Shown here in pieces: positions 18,821-22,772 of a stretch of DNA of 22,772 bases. Source of the DNA: Ichthyophthirius multifiliis (Eukaryota; Ciliophora; Oligohymenophorea; Hymenostomatida); contig NW_004087047.1 in the NCBI RefSeq assembly GCF_000220395.1, positions 1 through 22,772 of the forward strand, in the 5' to 3' direction. Position numbers and translations under genes: made by a program. How positions within the stretch are numbered: position 1 is the stretch's first letter; each line of letters opens with the position of its first letter. The notes below the pieces were generated by a model, which was not told the DNA's origin, made no database searches, and saw only the letters and a program-made list of their open reading frames with translations.

Positions 18821-20754
18821 TCATTAATTATTAAAACCTTTTAGTTTTTTAGATAATAAATTTCTTTATAACTTTTTTTAATTATATTTATTAATATTTA
18901 CATCAATGTTATTTAATTTTTTTTGCAGTTCATCCCAATATTATGAAAATTTCGATTCTTTATCATTATTATTATATTGCATTTATATATCAAAACTATC
19001 ATAATTATTAAGAAATTAATTTTTAAAATCTCTTTTATTTTCTTATAAGCTTTGATATCTTTTAGTTTCTTTTTAATTTTATAAAATTTTTTAATTTGTA
19101 TGTTCTTATATTATATTATTATTTCTTAGTACTGTTTTTCTTAAGCTATGCAAGTTTACTTTTTTTCTTTATTCTTAATCATTTTTTGATACCAAAAATT
19201 ATTAATTTTAAATGGAGTTAGTTCTAGGCAATGAACAATAAAATTTATTATAAAAGCTAAGGCCTAAATTTAAATTTCTAATTTTTTATTTAGAAGAGTT
19301 CTTTATGAAATCTTATTCTTATTTATTATATTCCATAATGAATTCCTTTGTTTATTATCTACTCTAAAAAATATAAGATTTTAAATAGTTTTTATTACTA
19401 TTTAGACTACTAAAACTTTAATTTAAACTGTTATATATTAATTTTTTTTTGGTTAAGTATACAATAATAGATTTTGCTTTGATTTACTTTAATAATTACG
19501 ATTTTTTTATAAATTATAATTCTTTATTTATTATAATTATTTTTAACTTTATTTTAAATTATTAAAAGTAGAGGTTTTATCATATAATATTTTCTATTTT
19601 TCCTGAACATCTTAATTTTATTAAAATTTATCCTCATTGGCAATATTTAATTGATTAAATTCATTTTTTTTTTATTAAATCTCATTATAATTAACATATA
19701 GTTTATTTTGAGAAATAGAACTTCCAGTAAATGAGTTACCTTTAGTTTTTTTATTAAAGATTCTTTTAGTATCCAAATTTTATAAATCAGTAATATCAGA
19801 ATCAACATGAAAAGTTTTAATGCAATTAGTTTTTCGGGATAAATCAGAAATAAAAATATTTAATTCATCAAAATCAAATCTATTATCTTCATTGATTTAG
19901 AGCATTTAAACTAATAGATCATAAAGTACATTTGTATATAATTTTTTAACTTATTTCAAATACTAATTCATTTTTAACTCATCTACAGCGAAATCTGAAA
20001 AGTTATATATGTCCTATACACTCCTCATTAAGCTCATTTCTAATGCACAAACTCCTAAAGAAAAAACATCACTTTTTTAAGCATTATGTGTAGGTTTTAA
20101 TTATCTATGACCTAAAGATTTAAATAAAAAAGGAGACAAATAATATTTATCCTCAACTCCAAATAAAAATTGTTAATATTATGTTATATTATTATTCATT
20201 AATTATATATTTTATATTTTATATATTTTAGATTATTTGTCAAATAATATTGTCGAAGGTTATATATATTAATGATATATTTATTTATTCTTTAAATATA
20301 TAAGACCATTTATTATATTTTCTATCATTCTAAATATTTCTCTTTCTGCATAATTTGTATTCTTTTTTTTTCTATAATTAATTTAATCATTTAATGTTTT
20401 AGGTAAGTATTCATAACTAATATATATTTTAAAGTATTTTGAACAATAATCGTTTTTTTAGCAATTTATTATTGATAATATTCTTATTAAATTTTCTTAA
20501 TTATGAGTTTGGTATATCTCAGCTTTTTATTACACTTTTTAAAAGTCAATATAATTTAGATATTAATTTTATTATAAAAAATAATATGTTTTTGATTCTT
20601 TAAATTAATATATATTGCCTTTTCCATAAGGATATTTATCTGAATTTCTTATAAAATCAGATGCTTAGTTTATTAAATTTATCGGTTATTCATCTGATTA
20701 AAAACTTAAAATATAGTTTTTGCTTTATAAATAGTGAGATTCAGATATTCCCAT
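18821..20754 (-). CDS. protein kinase-like protein, predicted pseudokinase (two exons)
   Basis: Exons 20754-19429 and 19363-18821 flank a 65-nt GT...AG intron (phase 0) and give 622 residues, ending at TGA 18821-18823. The N-terminus MGISES fits the N-myristoylation pattern MGxxxS. Residues about 35-300 follow the protein kinase fold: NLIRILSII at 88-96, hinge-like YISYEYLPKTLNDQI at 111-125, and a long helix ending NIINGLIYL. The catalytic loop is HQYIQPSTIL (161-170) where active kinases have HRDLKPxNIL, so the catalytic Asp, Lys and Asn are replaced. The DFG site reads NIQ (182-184) in KIQNIQL. The APE-like segment is YLSPFLF, while helix F DVFSLGVCALEM keeps its Asp (229). ATP-dependent phosphotransfer is therefore unlikely; a scaffold or allosteric role is inferred. 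The C-terminal 320 residues are Asn/Gln/Lys-rich with helical stretches (for example YWDELQKKLNNIDVNINKY) and no domain I know. Confidence 0.87.
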
Positions 20755-21137
20755 TGAAAATTTGACTTTTTTATAATATTTAAAGTGTTTCAATTAAATA
20801 TTTGTTAAAAATATAAATTTTATTTAAAGAATTAATTTATATTTATTATTATTATAATTTAAAAAAATGTTAAAAATTTAATTTTATTATATTTTAGTAA
20901 AATATATATAATATTATATTTAAAATCTTAAATTTCTCTTAAATTTAAAATTATATATATTAATTAATTATTATTAATAGAACAGTCTATATTTATAAAT
21001 TTATAAAAATATAATTAATATAAATAATTAATCACATAAATATTTATTTAATATTTTAAAATGATTAATATTTAAATAAATATATATTTTATATGTTTAT
21101 AAATAAAATTCTAATTATTATAAATACAAAGAAAAAA
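20755..21137. promoter_or_regulatory. divergent intergenic region
   Basis: This 383-bp A/T-rich gap lies between the starts of the pseudokinase gene (minus) and the cyclic-nucleotide-binding-like gene (plus), and should contain both promoters by layout. No individual element can be identified. Its right end carries the first copy of a 24-bp repeat that overlaps the downstream start codon. Confidence 0.4.
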
Positions 21138-21144
21138 ATGACTT
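21121..21144 (+). repeat. 24-bp direct repeat, copy 1 (spans a start codon)
   Basis: The 24 bases taaatacaaag + aaaaaaatgactt are identical to 21749-21772. Copy 1 covers the leader and first two codons of the gene at 21138; copy 2 lies inside the same gene in a different frame, where it encodes KYKEKND. Confidence 0.9.
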
Positions 21145-22772
21145 GTCTAAATAGTTTAGAAATGTAGAAAATAATATAAATTTTATAATCAGAATAACAT
21201 TTATAAAACATAGAAAAACGCAAAGACTTAGCTTAATTTTTACGCAAATATATAACTTAATTTAAGCATTTATAAGGAGACCCAATACATTTTTTAATGA
21301 ATTTATCTTTAAATTTAAATTATTTATTCGTACCGAAAGATAGGATAATATTCAGCTAAAACTAGAATGACAAGATTTTGTATTTTATATTAGATGGTTA
21401 AGTTCAATTTTATAGTAACAAAACAGATGAAGAGTTAAATTAAGAATTATATTGGTAAAAGCAGGCTTAAATTTAAGAATAAAAAAGAAATAATCCAAAT
21501 CTTCCATTAAGTGAAGAAGAAAAAGTCCTATAATATTACAAAATAAAAGAAGACGAAGAAATATTTAAAATAAATAAGAATAATAAAAAGTTTTTTAATA
21601 ATGGAATTCTTCTTTTAAAAAAAGTAAAATTGCTTACAAAAGGAGACACTTTTGGCCTCGATGAAATTGATAATGCATTAACATGTGTAGCAAAAACAGA
21701 CGCAAAATTAGCAATAATATCTTAATATGATTATATATAAAGTTATTCTAAATACAAAGAAAAAAATGACTTTGTATTTTAGGCTCTTAAAAATTTACTT
21801 TATTAAGAATCTATCGAAGATAGGCTTATTCATTTTATGGCAACTAAATCGTCCTATAAATATATTGACGCATTTGAAAAAATATTAAGTGAAAATTCTA
21901 TTAACATAAAAAATATTTATATTATTAAGAAAGGAATAGTTGATTATTATGTTAATTTTAATAATATTAATGATAGAGGCATAAAACTCATACAATTTTA
22001 AGAAGGAGATGTTTTTGGTTATGAATTGTTTAAATAAAATTAAAATTTTAAATATACAGCTTTAACAGTATCAAAAGATAATTAAATTTTATAAATATCT
22101 GAAAAAGATATAAACTAAGAAGTAAAATTTAAAGAAATTATGATAAAAAAAGGACTATAATTTAACAAAAAGTTAATCTCATTAATGAATAATTCCAATC
22201 ATATAATCTTTTAAAAAAACAAAGGAACTAATGAAAAAAATTAAATATTAATTAATAAAATAAGATTATAAAGTAGTGATTCTAAAAAAAATGTTTAAAA
22301 TAATAAAAATAATATAAATAATAACAGTAATAGTTAAAAACAAATAGAAATTAATAAATTTAAACAAAAAAATGATATTTATATGTAAAATCCATATCTT
22401 TTGAATAGATATAGTACTTAATAATAAAATAATATTTCTAATTAACAAAAAAAAGAATAGTTATATTTTAATTCTGAAAGTCAAATAAGTTTGAAAGAAA
22501 TTAGTAATTAATAAATAAAAAACAGATAATCACTTTAACATATAGGATATTAATCTTAATAAAATTAAGATATATAAAAATATAAAGTCAAAACATTAAA
22601 TTACATATAGGAATTAAAAAATATTCAATTTGAAAATTAAAATAAAGAATAAAAATAGAAAATTGATGTAATAATTAAAAAAGACAGTGATAATATTTTA
22701 GATAAATAAATAAATAAAACTTAAAGTAAAAAAAAAAATATTAAATAAAAAATATTTATATATAATATATAA
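21138..22772 (+). CDS. protein with two divergent cyclic-nucleotide-binding-like domains (3' partial)
   Basis: ATG 21138 opens a ciliate-code frame that stays open to the window edge: 545 codons with no TGA, so the 3' end is missing. The N-terminal helix (RKDLAQFLRKYITQFKHLQ, 28-46) leads into a cNMP-binding-like beta roll: LFVPKDRIIFSQNQNDKILY (63-82), FILDGQVQFY (83-92), and after a charged insertion of about 65 residues, LLTKGDTFGLDEI and VAKTDAKLAIIS (165-195). A second domain at about 250-325 has IYIIKKGIVDYY, IQFQEGDVFGYELF and YTALTVSKDNQILQIS. In functional cyclic-nucleotide pockets the phosphate-binding cassette reads FGExALxxxxxRxA; here both FG turns remain, but the Glu and Arg pair is not evident, so ligand binding is doubtful. 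From about residue 335 the protein is Gln/Asn/Ser-rich. A GTAAAAAA near 22725 could begin an intron, which would change the last residues. Many ciliate proteins of this type have several such domains; their roles are mostly unknown. Confidence 0.82.
21749..21772 (+). repeat. 24-bp direct repeat, copy 2 (inside coding sequence)
   Basis: This is identical to 21121-21144 over 24 bases and lies 628 bp downstream within the same gene, encoding part of SKYKEKNDF after the first cNMP-binding-like domain. Confidence 0.9.

Noticed and set aside
22266-22448. 60-codon minus-strand ORF
   Set aside because: It is the antisense of the Asn/Gln-rich tail of the cyclic-nucleotide-binding-like gene.
1-22772. 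Origin from Mycoplasma-like bacteria, an apicomplexan or Dictyostelium, based on AT content
   Set aside because: Those genomes do not read TAA/TAG as Gln. Eukaryotic introns and frataxin/14-3-3 genes exclude bacteria, and the code excludes apicomplexan and Dictyostelium nuclear DNA.
1-22772. tRNA, rRNA, CRISPR arrays, transposons and virus-like elements
   Set aside because: No G/C-rich cloverleaf, rRNA core, spaced repeats, terminal inverted repeats, transposase, reverse transcriptase or capsid-like text was seen on either strand.

Overview
The window is protein-coding DNA from a ciliate, most likely a macronuclear contig of a very AT-rich hymenostome such as Ichthyophthirius or a near relative (organism inferred). 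The decisive evidence is the genetic code. Real genes run through many TAA and TAG codons and end only at TGA. The TAA/TAG codons fall where conserved families have glutamine; for example, TAG at 3352-3354 encodes the Gln of the STLIMQLLRDN block of a 14-3-3 protein. Read this way (TAA/TAG = Gln, TGA = stop), long ORFs appear that the standard code hides. The sequence is roughly 85% A+T by eye, intergenic DNA is almost pure A/T, and introns are short (about 31-174 nt, GT...AG).

Layout from left to right. 1-1490: A/T-rich DNA with one possible decayed coding stretch. 1493-2015 (-): frataxin, three exons. 2545-3423 (+): 14-3-3 protein. 3485-5005 (-): MFS transporter, tail-to-tail with the 14-3-3 gene across 61 bp. 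5588-6091 (+): unknown protein. 6550-6897 (+): small probable mitochondrial membrane protein. 7378-8055 (+): single Myb/SANT-repeat protein. 8203-8490 (-): doubtful small basic ORF in a locally less AT-rich patch. 8891-12392 (-): six-exon, about 1062-residue Gln/Asn-rich coiled-coil protein. 12812-14101 (+), 14365-15528 (+) and 17961-18521 (+): three more coiled-coil proteins. 15750-17723 (+): nine-exon type I membrane protein of unknown family. 18821-20754 (-): protein kinase-like protein lacking the catalytic motifs, with a possible myristoylation start. 21138-22772 (+, runs off the window): protein with two divergent cyclic-nucleotide-binding-like domains.

There is no operon logic. Genes are independent eukaryotic units on both strands. 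Frataxin (iron-sulphur cluster assembly) and the small protein at 6550 point to the mitochondrion. 14-3-3, the pseudokinase and the cyclic-nucleotide-binding-like protein are signalling-type proteins. The coiled-coil set resembles ciliate cytoskeletal or ciliary proteins, but that is inference only. I see no rRNA, tRNA, CRISPR array, transposon, virus-like element or telomere. The most notable items are the pseudokinase, the expanded 14-3-3 loop, the hidden in-frame introns, the spliced orphan membrane protein, and one gene with several apparent one-base frame breaks at A-runs.
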